Shown: positions 48,829 through 61,166, counted from the first letter of the stretch. The stretch: 64,000 bases of DNA from Streptomyces tuirus (GCA_018195615.1 JAGTPG010000002.1:248001-312000); one strand, 5' to 3'. Numbers and translations are program-made. The notes: generated by a model not told the origin, from the sequence alone.

Positions 48829-49764
48829 ATGTCCGTCCCCGAACTGATCCGCATCGTCTCCCGCGACTCCCCCATGGCACTCGCCCAGGTGGAGCGCGTC
48901 CGGGCCGAGTTGGCCGCCGCCCACCCCGGAGTGCGCACCGAGGTCGTCCCGGTGAAGACCACCGGCGACAAGTGGATGGGAGATCTGTCCCAGGTCGAGG
49001 GCAAGGGCGCGTTCACCAAGGAGGTCGACGCGGCGCTGCTGGCCGGGGAGGCCGACCTCGCTGTGCACTGCGTGAAGGACGTCCCCGCCGACCGGCCGCT
49101 CCCGGCGGGCACGGTGTTCGCCGCGTTCCTCAAGCGGGACGACATCCGCGACGCCCTGATCCACCCGCGCGGACTCACCCTGGACGAGCTGCCGGCCGGG
49201 ACACGGATCGGCACCTCCTCGGTGCGCCGGGTCGCCCAACTGGCCGCCACCCACCCGCACCTGGAGTGCGTGCCGTTCCGGGGCAACGCCAACCGGCGCC
49301 TGGCGAAGCTGGAAGCCGGCGAGGCCGACGCCCTGCTGCTCGCGGTCTCCGGCCTGGAGCGCATCGGCCGCGAGGACGTGATCAGCGAGATCCTCTCGAC
49401 CGAGACGATGATGCCGCCCATCGGCGCGGGCGTTCTGGCTCTCCAGTGCCGCGAGGACGACGCCGACCTGATCGACGCGGTGAGCGGCCTCGGCGACCCG
49501 GACACCTACCGGGAGACCACCGCCGAGCGCATGTTCCTGCACGTGCTCCAGGGGCACTGCAACAGCCCGATCGCCGGGTTCGCGCGCGTGGACCGCAGCG
49601 GTGAACTGTCGCTGCGCGCCTGTGTGTTCACCCCGGACGGCAAGACCCGGCTGAACGCCCACGAGTGGGCGGGCCGGCTCGACCCGGCGACGCTCGGCAC
49701 CTCGGTCGCCGTGGCGCTGCTGCGTCAGGGTGCCCGCGAGATCATCGACGGCATCCCGCACTGA
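48829..49764 (+). CDS. hemC: Hydroxymethylbilane synthase (porphobilinogen deaminase) paralogue
   Basis: 311 residues from ATG 48829; ATG 48796 with GGGGAAGG upstream would add 11. Substrate-binding and catalytic signature [16 protein letters not shown] (Asp of the KDVP loop present), [11 protein letters not shown] and [12 protein letters not shown] (the paired arginines). The dipyrromethane-anchoring Cys is in [13 protein letters not shown]. It polymerises four porphobilinogen units to hydroxymethylbilane. No other tetrapyrrole genes are nearby, so it is probably a second copy beside the main hem cluster. The sequence is intact. Confidence 0.88.
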   Translation: MSVPELIRIVSRDSPMALAQVERVRAELAAAHPGVRTEVVPVKTTGDKWMGDLSQVEGKGAFTKEVDAALLAGEADLAVHCVKDVPADRPLPAGTVFAAFLKRDDIRDALIHPRGLTLDELPAGTRIGTSSVRRVAQLAATHPHLECVPFRGNANRRLAKLEAGEADALLLAVSGLERIGREDVISEILSTETMMPPIGAGVLALQCREDDADLIDAVSGLGDPDTYRETTAERMFLHVLQGHCNSPIAGFARVDRSGELSLRACVFTPDGKTRLNAHEWAGRLDPATLGTSVAVALLRQGAREIIDGIPH

Positions 49765-49788
49765 CCGGCAGGACGCTCTGACCCGGGA

Positions 49789-50309
49789 TCAGGCGGTGCC
49801 TTCGCCCGCCTGGTCCTGCAGGAAGACGCTCACCTGGTGCGCCAGGCTGTCCCGGACCGCGCTCTGCTGCGCCCCGGTGGGCCCCTCGTGCGCCCCGATA
49901 CCGCCCGACCACAGCCGGCGCTCGGTCCACTCCTCCTCGACGCGCAGCTGGACCTGCACGTCCACGAGGCCCAGTGACGCCTCGGCGCCGGCCGCGTAGA
50001 GCACGGCGGTGGCCCGGCGCAGGGATAGACGTCGAAGCCCTCGATGAACTGCGAGTTGCGCCAGTCGAGGAAGGCGCTCTCCCCGTCCGGGCCGATCCGC
50101 ACGTCGATCTGGCCGTCCTCGAGGTGGACGCCGAGGTGCCGGCTGCCGCGGTTCTCGACCGTCACGCGGAGGCAGAAGTACGTCAGCCCGTCGGCGGCGT
50201 CGTCCCGGCCGCGGGGCGGCTCGGCCAGTTCCAGACGGTGGACGCGGACACGCAGACCGGCATGCTCGTCGTACTCCTGCCAGTCCCCGACCACGTTCGG
50301 CTCGTACAC
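49789..50309 (-). CDS. Conserved hypothetical protein
   Basis: About 173 residues from GTG 50309. I do not recognise a named family. The first half reads as a beta-sandwich (DEHAGLRVRVHRLELAEPPR, then YFCLRVTVENRGSRHLGVHL), similar in style to DUF4352-like extracellular domains but without a signal peptide. The second half has VQVQLRVEEEWTERRLWSGG and an acidic C-terminus. A frameshift near 50025 (C run one base short) joins FDVYP to ATAVLYAAGAEASL. It is convergent with hemC, 24 bases apart. Confidence 0.6.
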
Positions 50310-50500
50310 GGTGCCCCTCTCGACCTCTGGAAGCTGCTTCCTATCTGTGCCCTCAGCGCACTGTCAAATGAGCAGAATGCGCTGTGGCCAGGCAGTTCAT
50401 CCCTTTTGATCGGTGATCAAGCCGTGCCCAGCGGTTATCCGGAAACAGCCGGAGAAAGCGGTTGCCGAGGCGTGCCGCACATCACTTTCCCGGGTGAAGA

Positions 50501-51361
50501 TCAACGGGCCAGACGGCCCAGCAGGGCCGAGGCGGCGGTGACGCCGAGCGCGGCGGCCACGAGCAGCACCACGAAGTCGGACGCCAGATGGTGGGGCGTG
50601 CCGAGGAGGAGCCCGCGCAGGGCGTCCACCTCGTAGCTGAGCGGGTTGGCCTTGCTGACCGCCTGGAGCCAGCCCGGCATCACGGACACCGGGTACAGGG
50701 CGTTGGAGCCGAAGAACAGCGGCATGGTGATCGCCTGCCCGATGCCCATGAGGCGGTCGCGGCTGAGGACGACGCCGGCGATGGTCATCGACAGGCAGGA
50801 GAAGAAGGCCGAACCGAGGACGACGATCGCGGCGACGGCGAGCAGCTTGACCGGGTTCCAGGTCAGTGCCACGCCGAGCAGCGCGGCGATGAGCAGCACG
50901 ACGACCGCCTGGACGAGCGACTTCACGCCCGCCGCGAAGGCCTTGCCGGTGATCAGCGCCGAGCGCGGGGTCGGTGTGACGAGGAGCTTGTTCAGGACGC
51001 CGGCGTCGCGCTCCCAGATGATCTGGATGCCGTAGAAGATGGCGATGAACATCGCGGACTGGGCGATGATGCCGGGCGCCAGGTAGTCGACGTAGGGGAT
51101 GCCGCCGGTGGGGATCGCCCTGATGCGGGTGAAGGTCTGACCGAAGATCAGCAGCCAGAGGGCCGGCTGGACCGCCCGGGTGTAGAGCTCGGTGCGGTCG
51201 TGGCGCAGTTTCTGCAGTTCGACCGCGCACATCGCGCCGACGCGGGCGGGCAGCAGCCGCCATCCCGCGCGAGGCTGTGGGGGTGTCAGCAGCAGGTCGA
51301 TGCCGTGTACGCGGGCGGGGTCAGCCGACTCGGCGCGCGGTGCGGCGGGTGCTTCGGACAT
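50501..51361 (-). CDS. ABC-2 type transporter permease (DrrB-like)
   Basis: 286 residues, ATG start 41 bases inside the ATPase gene, so coupled. Six transmembrane segments, with the DrrB/NodJ signature in the middle (FFSCLSMTIAGVVLSRDRLM, then FFGSNALYPVSVMPGWLQAV, then NPLSYEVDALRG). With the ATPase it forms an exporter of the daunorubicin-resistance type. The MarR gene at the head of the operon probably controls it. The 191 bases to the next gene hold nothing clear. Confidence 0.88.
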   Translation of the reverse strand: MSEAPAAPRAESADPARVHGIDLLLTPPQPRAGWRLLPARVGAMCAVELQKLRHDRTELYTRAVQPALWLLIFGQTFTRIRAIPTGGIPYVDYLAPGIIAQSAMFIAIFYGIQIIWERDAGVLNKLLVTPTPRSALITGKAFAAGVKSLVQAVVVLLIAALLGVALTWNPVKLLAVAAIVVLGSAFFSCLSMTIAGVVLSRDRLMGIGQAITMPLFFGSNALYPVSVMPGWLQAVSKANPLSYEVDALRGLLLGTPHHLASDFVVLLVAAALGVTAASALLGRLAR

Positions 51362-52786
51362 CGCGGAAATCTCCTGCCTCGTCGTCGAGACCGCTGCCTG
51401 CCACGTCGCGGAAGACGTCCTCCAGGGTGGGCGGTGTGTCCATGGCCGTGCCCGCGGCGCGGCGGCGTGCGCCGAGCCCTTCCCTGAGCTCGGCCGGGGT
51501 GCCGAGGGCCCGGACCCGGCCGCGGTGCATCAGGGCGACCCGGTCGCAGTACTGGTCGGCCTCGTCCATGTAGTGGGTGGTCACCAGCACGGTCATGCCG
51601 GTGGCGGCGCGGACGGCGTCGATGTGCTCCCACACGCCGGTGCGGGCGATCGGGTCGAGGCCGATCGTGGGTTCGTCCAGGATCAGCAGCCGTGGGGCGC
51701 TGACCAGGGCCTGGGCGAGTTCGAGCCGGCGCACCATGCCGCCGGAGTACGTGGCGGCCAGGCGGTCGGCGGCGTCCGCGAGGCCGACGGCCGCCAGGGC
51801 CTGGCCGACCCGTTCGGCGCGTTCCCGCGGGGCACGTCGAAGACCCGGGCGAACAGGGCGACGTTCTCCCGTCCGGTGAGCCCGGCGTCCGCGGACAGCT
51901 GCTGCGGCACATAGCCGAGCAGGCGGCGTACGGCCATGCGGTCCCCGGCGGTGTCGTGGCCGAAGACCCGGACCATGCCCGCGGGCACCGGCAGCAGGGT
52001 GGTGATGCAGCGGATGGCCGTGGTCTTGCCGGCCCCGTTGGGACCGAGCAGCCCGAAGACCTCGCCCTGACGCACCGTGAGATCGAGCCCGTCCACGGCG
52101 TTGGCCTCACCGAAGGTGTAGATCAACCCGGTACAGGCGACGGCGTCGGTCGGTGGCCGGCCGGGATCCCGGCCGGTTTGCGGTCGGCCGGTCTGCGGTC
52201 GGCCGGTGTCTTGGCCGGCCTCTCGTCCGCCGGCACCCCGGTCGGTCCGTAGCCCGTCGGCGGCCCGGTCCGTCCGTCGTCGGCCGATATCCCGGCCGCC
52301 CTGTCGTCCGCCGACCTCCCGACCGACCCACGACCCGTCGGCGTCCCGGTCCGCCGGTGCCCGGCCAGCACCCCGGCCGCTCTGCCGTCCACCGACCTCC
52401 CGACCGACCCACGACCCGTCGGCGTCCCGGTCCGCCGGTGCCCGGCCAGCACCCCGGCCGCTCTGCCGTCCACCGACCTCCCGACCGGCCCACGACCCGT
52501 CGGCGTCCCGGTCCGCCGGTGCCCGGCCAGCACCCCGGCCGCTCTGCCGTCCACCGACCTCCCGACCGGCCCACGACCCGTCGGCGTCCCGGTCCGCCGG
52601 TGCCCGGCCAGCACCCCGGCCGCTCTGCCGTCCACCGACCTCCCGACCGGCCCACGACCCGTCGGCGTCCCGGTCCGCCGGTGCCCGGCCAGCACCCCGG
52701 CCGCTCTGTCGTGCACCGCCGTCCCGGCCGGTCCGTGGTCCGTCGGTGTCCCGGTCGGGGCGTGGGTGGCTGATGTCCCGTGTCAT
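51321..52786 (-). CDS. ABC transporter ATPase (DrrA-like) with 27-residue repeats
   Basis: About 488 residues from ATG 52786, which overlaps the MarR stop (ATGA), so this start is well supported. The first 240 residues are a low-complexity Arg/Gly/Asp tail with five near-identical 27-residue repeats (core GRAPADRDADGSWAGREVGG). The ATPase follows: Walker A GLLGPNGAGKTTAIR, Q-loop GYVPQQLSADAGLTGREN, signature YSGGMVRRLELAQAL, Walker B LLILDEPTIGLDP, H-loop VTTHYMDEAD. A frameshift near 51837 (G run one base short) splits FDVPRG from ERAERVGQALAAVG. The tail is absent from normal DrrA proteins (about 320 residues); its role is unknown. Confidence 0.85.
52315..52710. repeat. 81-base tandem repeat coding for 27-residue repeats
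   Basis: Five head-to-tail units with starts spaced exactly 81 bases (52321, 52402, 52483, 52564, 52645) and only a few base differences (for example GGCC versus GACC once per unit). No spacers lie between units, so it is not CRISPR. The period is a multiple of three and keeps the ATPase frame open. Weaker copies extend on both sides. Both strands and other frames stay open as a side effect. Confidence 0.9.
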
Positions 52787-53237
52787 GGTTGCTCGGCCTC
52801 CTCGTGCAGGGTGTCGGCCAGTTCGCGCAGGGCCGGGATGGCCAAGCGCAGCGCCTCGCGGTCCGCCTCGTCGAGCCGCGACACATGGCGTCGTACGAGG
52901 TCGGCGCGGCGCCGGCGCCACTCGCGCAGGCGCGTCCGGGCCGCGGGCGTGGGCAGCAGCCGGGCGGCCCGCCGGTCGGCCGGGTCGGTCTCGCGGACCA
53001 GGTATCCGGCCCGTACCAGCTGGTTGACGAGAGTGGACACCGAGTTGGCCGCCAGACCGAGATCCTTCGCCGCGTCGGAGATGCCGACGCCGGGCCGGGT
53101 CACGACCAGGCGCAGCAGTTCCGCCTCGGCGCCGCGCAGCGGGGGGTCGGGCATCTCGCCGCGCAGGCGCCGCCGGATCAGCCGCTGGACCCCGACGAGC
53201 GCGTCGGCCAGCTCTTCGGGAAGGTCTCCGGCTCCAT
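52783..53237 (-). CDS. MarR-family regulator of the ABC exporter
   Basis: About 151 residues from ATG 53237 (MEPETFP), with a frameshift near 53218 (C run one base short) leading into ELADALVGVQRLIRRRLRGE. Starting at the internal ATG 53154 would lose the first dimerisation helix. The winged helix is at about 45-110 (GISDAAKDLGLAANSVSTLV, then TDPADRRAARLLPTPAAR). First gene of the operon with the ATPase and permease. An inverted repeat at 53248-53268 covers its start region. Confidence 0.85.
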
Positions 53238-53247
53238 GGGGCCGAGA

Positions 53248-53268
53248 TTAGCTCTGCAACAGAGGTAA
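53248..53268. promoter_or_regulatory. Inverted repeat upstream of exporter MarR gene
   Basis: Arms TTAGCTCTG and CAGAGGTAA around CAA: eight of nine positions pair. It lies 11 bases upstream of ATG 53237 on the minus strand, where bound MarR would block the promoter. A good candidate operator for autoregulation and for control of the ABC exporter. Confidence 0.6.
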
Positions 53269-53538
53269 TCGGCCCAAGGCGGAGTCAAGAGATGCACTCG
53301 AAACGGCAGCGTGCGGGCCTGGGAGGAGCTGCGCGGTGCTGGGCGGGCTCGGACCCACGAATGGGCGTATCGTCGGAGTTGTCTCCTATTCTTCCCGCCC
53401 GGGAAGGGGCGATGAAGTGCTTCGGACAGGAGGCACGTCCGTGGGAGCCGCCCGGGCCCCCGGTACCCCTCCGTGAGGTCCGAGCCCGCGCTTCCACGGT
53501 GTCTGTCCATTCGGCACCGGCTCAGGGAGGTGCGCATC

Positions 53539-54330
53539 ATGCGTATCGCCGGAAGCACCAGAACGCACCCCCACGACGACGCCCCCGACACCGCAGAGGC
53601 GTTCGAACGCCTCGCGCGGCTGTCCGAGGGGCCCGAGCGCAAGGCGCTGCGCGACGAGCTGGTCGAGGCCTGGCTGCCCATGGCCGAGCGGATCGCGGTC
53701 CGCTTCCGGGGCCGTGGCGAGGCCCTCGAAGACCTGTACCAGGTGGCGGCCCTGGGCCTGGTCAAGGCCGTCGACCACTACGACCCGGCACGCGGCAACG
53801 CCTTCGAGGCCTACGCCGTACCGACGGTCACCGGCGAGATCAAGCGCCACTTCCGCGACCACATGTGGACGCTGCACGTGCCCCGCCGGGTCCAGGACCT
53901 GCGCAACCGGGTGCGGCACGCCGTCAAGGAGCTGTCACAGACCACTCCGGGCCGCTCCCCCACGGCCGCCGAGATCGCCGAGTACGCACACCTCACCGAG
54001 GGCGAGGTGCGTACCGGCATGGAGGCCCTGGAGTGCTTCTCCGCGCTGTCGCTGGAGGCCGAGATGCCCGGCACGGACGGCTACGCCCTCGGGGACGCGA
54101 TCGGCGGGCCGGACCCGGCCTTCGACACCGTCGTCAACCGCGTGGCCGTCAAGCCCTGTCTGGAGGCGCTGCCCGAGCGCGAGCGGATCATCCTCTACCT
54201 GCGGTTCTTCAAGGGCATGACGCAGAGCCGCATAGCGGAGCAGCTCGGCATCTCGCAGATGCACGTCTCCCGGCTGCTCAGCAGCTGCTTCGCCCATCTG
54301 CGGGAGGAACTGCTCGCCGAGGCCCGGTGA
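53539..54330 (+). CDS. Sigma factor of the SigB/SigF/SigG subfamily
   Basis: 263 residues from ATG 53539, GGGAGG nine bases upstream. Region 2 is clear (LEDLYQVAALGLVKAVDHYD, then FEAYAVPTVTGEIKRHFRDH), region 3 (SPTAAEIAEYAHLTEGEVRT) and region 4 with its HTH (LPERERIILYLRFFKGMTQS, then RIAEQLGISQMHVSRLLSS). It is of the stress/development type controlled in Streptomyces by anti-sigma kinases and SpoIIE-type phosphatases, such as the one at 37.6-39.9 kb. No anti-sigma gene is adjacent. The 270 bases before it hold only the MarR operator and no other gene. Confidence 0.9.
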   Translation: MRIAGSTRTHPHDDAPDTAEAFERLARLSEGPERKALRDELVEAWLPMAERIAVRFRGRGEALEDLYQVAALGLVKAVDHYDPARGNAFEAYAVPTVTGEIKRHFRDHMWTLHVPRRVQDLRNRVRHAVKELSQTTPGRSPTAAEIAEYAHLTEGEVRTGMEALECFSALSLEAEMPGTDGYALGDAIGGPDPAFDTVVNRVAVKPCLEALPERERIILYLRFFKGMTQSRIAEQLGISQMHVSRLLSSCFAHLREELLAEAR

Positions 54331-54363
54331 GGCCGGGCCACGCGGTCGGCGCCGCCGGACGGA

Positions 54364-54684
54364 TCACCGCTCCGGCGGCGCTCCGGGTACCTGGGTCGGT
54401 CCCACGCGGTCGAGGGCCTCCTCCAGAGCAGCCGCTATGTCCCGGGGCATCTCGGCCGTGCGTCCCCAGACGAGGATCAGTTCCGCGACATTGCGCAGCT
54501 TGATGTTGGTGTGCTGGGAGACCTCCTTCAGCACGGTCCACCCCTGGTCGGGGGAGATCCGGCCGAGCGCGACGATCATCCCGATCGCCTGGTCGACGAC
54601 GGCGTGCGAGACGACCGCTTCCTTGAGCTGCTGGACTTCCTCCTGCAGCTCCAAGATCCGCTCCGAGCCCCCGTCCGTGGTCAT
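54364..54684 (-). CDS. ANTAR-domain RNA-binding regulator
   Basis: 106 residues from ATG 54684, chosen for the GGAGGTGACC directly upstream; longer in-frame starts have no ribosome-binding site. A short coiled coil (ERILELQEEVQQLKEAVVSH) leads into the ANTAR domain (about 25-85: DQAIGMIVALGRISPDQGWT, then VLKEVSQHTNIKLRNVAELI). There is no receiver or GAF domain, so the sensing part is separate. ANTAR proteins bind paired hexaloop RNA hairpins to prevent termination. It is convergent with the sigma factor gene. Confidence 0.87.
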   Translation of the reverse strand: MTTDGGSERILELQEEVQQLKEAVVSHAVVDQAIGMIVALGRISPDQGWTVLKEVSQHTNIKLRNVAELILVWGRTAEMPRDIAAALEEALDRVGPTQVPGAPPER

Positions 54685-54936
54685 GGTCACCTCCGGGTCC
54701 GGTGCGTCGCCGCCCCCGTGGCCTCGCAGGGTGCTTGAGTGCCTTGACGCAGTGTCCGACGCCTCCATCGTCGTCACTCGGCCCGCCCGGTGCCACCGGG
54801 GCGGTCCGGGCCGGTTCACCTCACCGTTTCGGCACCGTCGCCGGGGTACTCGGCAGGCGCTCACGGGGGTTCCGGTTGGACACTGGTGTCATTCCTCCGG
54901 TGGCTGCCAGGCCGACGAGATCAGGACGCGACTGCC

Positions 54937-55709
54937 ATGAACCACGACATGCCCACCCCCTCCCGCACGAAGGACGTCATCTCATCGCACTCCGTGTTCG
55001 GCGCGCCCTGCTGGGTGAGCCTGACCAGCAGGGACCTGAAGGCGACCGAGGAGTTCTACAGTGCCGTGCTGGGCTGGCAGTGGCGGCCGGCCAAACTCGG
55101 CGACCGGCACCGGATCGCGCTGGTGGACGGATCACCGGTGGCCGGGATCGCGGGGGTGGCCACCATGTGGCAGATGGCGGTGGCGTGGACGCCGTACTTC
55201 GCCGTGCGCAGCGCGGACGATGCGGTGGCGCGGGTGCAGGAACGCATGGGCACGGTGGCGGTGGGGCCGATCTCCCTGCCCCGGGGCGGGCGGCCCTGCT
55301 GGCCGACCGGGACGGGGCGAGCTTCGGGATCTGGGAGGGCGACCTGTTCACCGATTGGGAGACCTGGCGCAACGCGCAGCCGGCCTTCATCACGCTGCAC
55401 ACGCGTGACGCGTTCGACGCCGCCATCTTCTACGGCGAGATCCTCGACTGGGCCTCGGGACGTCCCGGCTGCTGCGAGGTCCACTACGAGGGCGGGGAGG
55501 TCGTCCTGCGCAGCCGCGGCGACGTGGTGGCCCGGATCGAGTCGGGGGCACTGGAGGCGGCCCCGACCCCGCGATCCGGCCGCACTGGCAGGTCCACTTC
55601 ACCGTCGACGACGTCGAGGCCTGCGCCCGTGCCGCGGAACTGCACGGGGGCAGCGTGCTGTCCAAGGGCAGCGACGAGGCCGTTCTGCGCGACCACGACG
55701 GCGCCCAGT

Positions 55710-55738
<29 letters not shown>
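54937..55738 (+). CDS. VOC/glyoxalase-like protein, two domains, two frameshifts
   Basis: About 267 residues from ATG 54937. Two vicinal-oxygen-chelate domains: first [20 protein letters not shown] with [18 protein letters not shown], second [20 protein letters not shown], and a closing [20 protein letters not shown] part. Breaks near 55302 and 55570 are G and C runs one base short. Similar Streptomyces proteins are annotated as glyoxalase or hydroxylase CfoA-like without proven reaction. The 3' end lies next to the convergent glgX end. Confidence 0.82.
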
Positions 55739-57902
<2,164 letters not shown>

Positions 57903-57906
<4 letters not shown>

Positions 57907-58415
57907 CGGGCCTCCTCCAGGACCTCGTCCGCGGTACCGGCCGGGTCGGCCAGTCGGGCGACCCGTACCTCGCGGGGCACGTCGAGGCCCTCGCTCAGGT
58001 GCGGGGCGGGAGCGGTCGGCACCAGTGGGACGCGTTCGCCGGCGCGGGCGCGCTGCGAGAACCAGATGACCTTGCTGCCGGTCTCGGTGGCACAGCAGCC
58101 CCAGCCGTCGCTCATCGCCGCGAGGTGCTCCAGGCAGCCACGCAGCTCCTGGTCCGGGCGCAGGGCGCGGTCGTTGTCCCCGATGGCGGTGATCAGGTGC
58201 TGGCCGTTCCACCACATCTCGATCGACGTGTTCTTGTCCGTGGCGTGCTCGTCGATGGCGTTGAGCAGCATCTCGGCACCGCCGCAGACGGGCTGGACCA
58301 GGTTGTCCAGATCCCAGAACCTGAGGTGAGCGGCCAGGATTCGGCTGACCTGTCCCACCCGTTCCGGGCTGACTTCCACGTCGAGGTGGTAGTAGCAGGG
58401 CACTGCGGTCTTCAT
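57903..58415 (-). CDS. Histidine-kinase-like ATPase, probable regulatory protein
   Basis: 170 residues from ATG 58415 (GAGGAG upstream). N-terminal [20 protein letters not shown], then an HATPase_c core: N-box [11 protein letters not shown] and G1-like GDNDRALRP. There is no kinase dimerisation domain, so it is of the anti-sigma/regulatory ATPase type common in Streptomyces. Coupled to glgX by a GTGA overlap, which is unusual and suggests co-regulation with glycogen/alpha-glucan metabolism. Confidence 0.8.
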
Positions 58416-58513
58416 CGGTTGGCTCCTCACCGCGAAGCTCAGCTCCTCCTCGCTCCCGCAGTCCTGCGGGGCGAGCCCCGAACACGGAACGTGAGTGCGC
58501 ATCGCTTCTGAGT

Positions 58514-58532
58514 CACCCTCAGCCTGAGGGTG
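58514..58532. promoter_or_regulatory. Perfect palindrome in the divergent 58.4-58.8 kb space
   Basis: CACCCTCA and TGAGGGTG pair around GCC. It lies about 100 bases upstream of the ATPase-glgX operon and 247 bases upstream of the DUF5133 gene. In a divergent space it is more likely an operator than a terminator. The rest of the 363-base stretch 58416-58778 shows no gene and no clear promoter boxes. Confidence 0.45.
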
Positions 58533-58778
58533 CTAGCCCGTTCGTGCAACACGAGCGCACGCCTGAGGTCACCGATCACACAAGTGAGCAGGGAGGTATG
58601 CCCCGAACGGCTCATTCGATCCGCCGTTCAACGAAGATCCAACAGGACGCTGCGTCGTCGCGCGTGCACCATGTGTGAAAGAACTCGATCGCCGTTACGG
58701 GTCCGTGTCGCTGTGCGCACGGCCGCCGTCCGACCGTCGGGAGACCGTCCCCCTCGAGCCCGAAAGGTGATCGGCGCC

Positions 58779-59102
58779 ATGCTGCTACCCGCCAAAGCCG
58801 AAGTCGCCCGGCAGTTGCGGCGTTACCGGGCCTGGGAACGCGTGATGCTCGCGGCGCCGAACGACCGCACGGTCCGGGCCACGTTCGAGGACTCCGGCTA
58901 CACGCTCTGCGTGCTGATGGGCAAACGCTGCGCGCGGGAGGCGGCGGACGCGGCCGAGCGGTACCTGCGCACGAACCAGGTCACCTATCTGCAGGAACAG
59001 CAGGTCACCTGCCTGCAGGAAAAGAACGAAAGGCCCCGCCCGGCCGCAAGGGTGGGGCGAAGACCGTCGGCCGCGGAGCGGCGCTCCCCTGCGGGAAGGT
59101 AG
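58779..59102 (+). CDS. DUF5133 family protein
   Basis: 107 residues from ATG 58779 (AAAGGTG upstream). The DUF5133 core is plain: LLPAKAEVARQLRRYRAWER, then RATFEDSGYTLCVLMGKRCA and AAERYLRT. The tail contains a 24-base direct repeat that encodes QVTYLQEQ then QVTCLQEK, followed by a basic end. Function unknown; the family is restricted to Streptomyces and relatives and often neighbours carbon-storage or stress genes. It reads toward glgE, 73 bases away, with a hairpin between. Confidence 0.78.
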   Translation: MLLPAKAEVARQLRRYRAWERVMLAAPNDRTVRATFEDSGYTLCVLMGKRCAREAADAAERYLRTNQVTYLQEQQVTCLQEKNERPRPAARVGRRPSAAERRSPAGR

Positions 59103-59116
59103 CGCCCTTCCCGCAG
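59089..59116 (+). terminator. Hairpin over the DUF5133 stop
   Basis: A perfect 11-base stem CTGCGGGAAGG / CCTTCCCGCAG around six bases, spanning the TAG stop at 59100-59102. Without a U-run; a likely terminator or attenuator separating DUF5133 from the glgE operon. Confidence 0.6.
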
Positions 59117-59174
59117 ATCCTGTCCCCGACCGGGCCCGCGGGCCCGGCTTTCGAGCACGGTGGAGGTGAGGACC

Positions 59175-61166
59175 ATGAGTAGGACCCGGGCCATCGGCCG
59201 TATCCCGGTACGGGACGTCCGACCGGCCGTGGAGAGCGGCAACCGGCCGGCCAAAGCGGTCGTGGGAGAGACGTTCGAGGTCACCGCCACCGTGTTCCGG
59301 GAGGGGCACGACGCGGTCGCCGCCAATGTCGTCCTGAAGGACCCCGAGGGCCGCCCCGGGCCGTGGACGCCGATGCGGGAGCTGGCCCCCGGGACGGACC
59401 GGTGGGGCGCCGAGGTCACCGCGCACGCCGTCGGCCGCTGGACGTACCGGGTGGAGGCGTGGAGCGATCCGGTGGCCACCTGGCGCCACGCGGCGGGCAT
59501 CAAGGTGCCGGCGGGCATCGACCCGGGCCTGGTCCTGGAGGAGGGCGCCGAACTCCACGAGCGGGCAGCGGCCGGCGTGCCGAAGGAGGCCGGCCGCGGT
59601 GTGCTGCTCGGCGTCGCGGAGGCGCTGCGCGACGACTCGCTGCCCCCGTCGGCGCGGTTGGCGGCGGCGTTGACGCCGGAGGTGGACGAGGTGCTGGCCC
59701 GCCACCCGCTGCGGGAGCTGGTCACCAGCAGCGATCCGCTGCCGCTGCTGGTGGAGCGGGAGCGGGCCCTGTACGGCTCCTGGTACGAGTTCTTCCCCCG
59801 CTCCGAGGGCACTGCCGCCCAGCCGCACGGCACGTTCCGCACCGCCGCGCGCAGACTGCCGGCGATCGCCGCCATGGGCTTCGACGTGGTCTACCTGCCC
59901 CCGATCCACCCCATCGGCACCACCTTCCGCAAGGGAAAGAACAACACCCTCTCCCCCGGCCCCGACGACGTCGGCGTGCCCTGGGCCATCGGCTCCCCGA
60001 GGGCGGCCACGACACCGTCCACCCCGCCCTGGGCACCCTGGAGGACTTCACCTGGTTCGTGGAGCAGGCCCGCGGCCTGGGCCTGGAGATCGCCCTGGAC
60101 TTCGCCCTGCAGTGCTCCCCGGACCACCCCTGGGTGCACAAACACCCCGAGTGGTTCCACCACCGCCCCGACGGCACCATCGCCCACGCCGAGAACCCGC
60201 CGAAGAAGTACCAGGACATCTACCCCATCGCCTTCGACGCCGACATGGACGGCCTGATCGCCGAGACGCTGCGGGTGCTGCGGCACTGGATGGACCGCGG
60301 GGTGCGGATCTTCCGCGTGGACAACCCGCACACCAAGCCGGTCGTGTTCTGGGAGCGGGTCATCGCCGACATCAACCGCACCGACCCCGACGTGATCTTC
60401 CTGGCGGAGGCGTTCACCCGCCCGGCCATGATGCACACCCTGGCCCAGATCGGCTTCCAGCAGTCCTACACCTACTTCACCTGGCGCAACTCCAAGCCGG
60501 AACTGACCGAGTACCTCACCGAACTCTCGGGGAGGCCGCCTCCTACATGCGGCCCAACTTCTTCGCCAACACCCCCGACATCCTGCACGCCTACCTCCAG
60601 CACGGCGGCCGGCCCGCCTTCGAGGTCCGGGCCGTCCTCGCCGCCACCCTCTCGCCCACCTGGGGCGTCTACTCCGGCTACGAGCTGTGTGAGAACACCC
60701 CGCTCAGGCAGGGCGGCGAGGAGTACCTCGACTCGGAGAAGTACCAGCTCAGGCACCGCGACTGGGAAGCGGCCGAGCGCGCGGGACACACCATCACCCC
60801 GCTGCTGACCCGGCTCAACACCATCCGGCGGAATCACCCCGCGCTGCACCGGCTCAGGAACCTCCGCTTCCACCACACCGACAACGACGCGGTCATCGCG
60901 TACAGCAAACGCACCGGATCCGACGTCGTCCTGGTGGTCGCCAACCTCGACCCGCACCACGCCCGGGAGGCGACGGTCTCGCTGGACATGCCGCAACTCG
61001 GCCTGGACTGGCACGAGTCGGTGCCGGTGCGCGACGAGCTCACCGGCGAGACCTACCACTGGAGCAGGAACAACTATGTGCGCCTGGAGCCGGGGCGGGC
61101 TCCTGCGCACGTCTTCCACGTCCAGTCGCCGCCCGCCGTGCAAGGGAACGGAGGGGCAGGAACGTC

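Noticed and set aside
52315..52710. CRISPR-like array
   Set aside because: Units are contiguous 81-base copies with no unique spacers and no cas genes nearby.
52107..52921. Several long repeat-rich ORFs opposite and beside the ABC ATPase gene
   Set aside because: The 81-base period keeps all frames open. Only the frame that runs into Walker A and starts at the ATGA overlap is supported.
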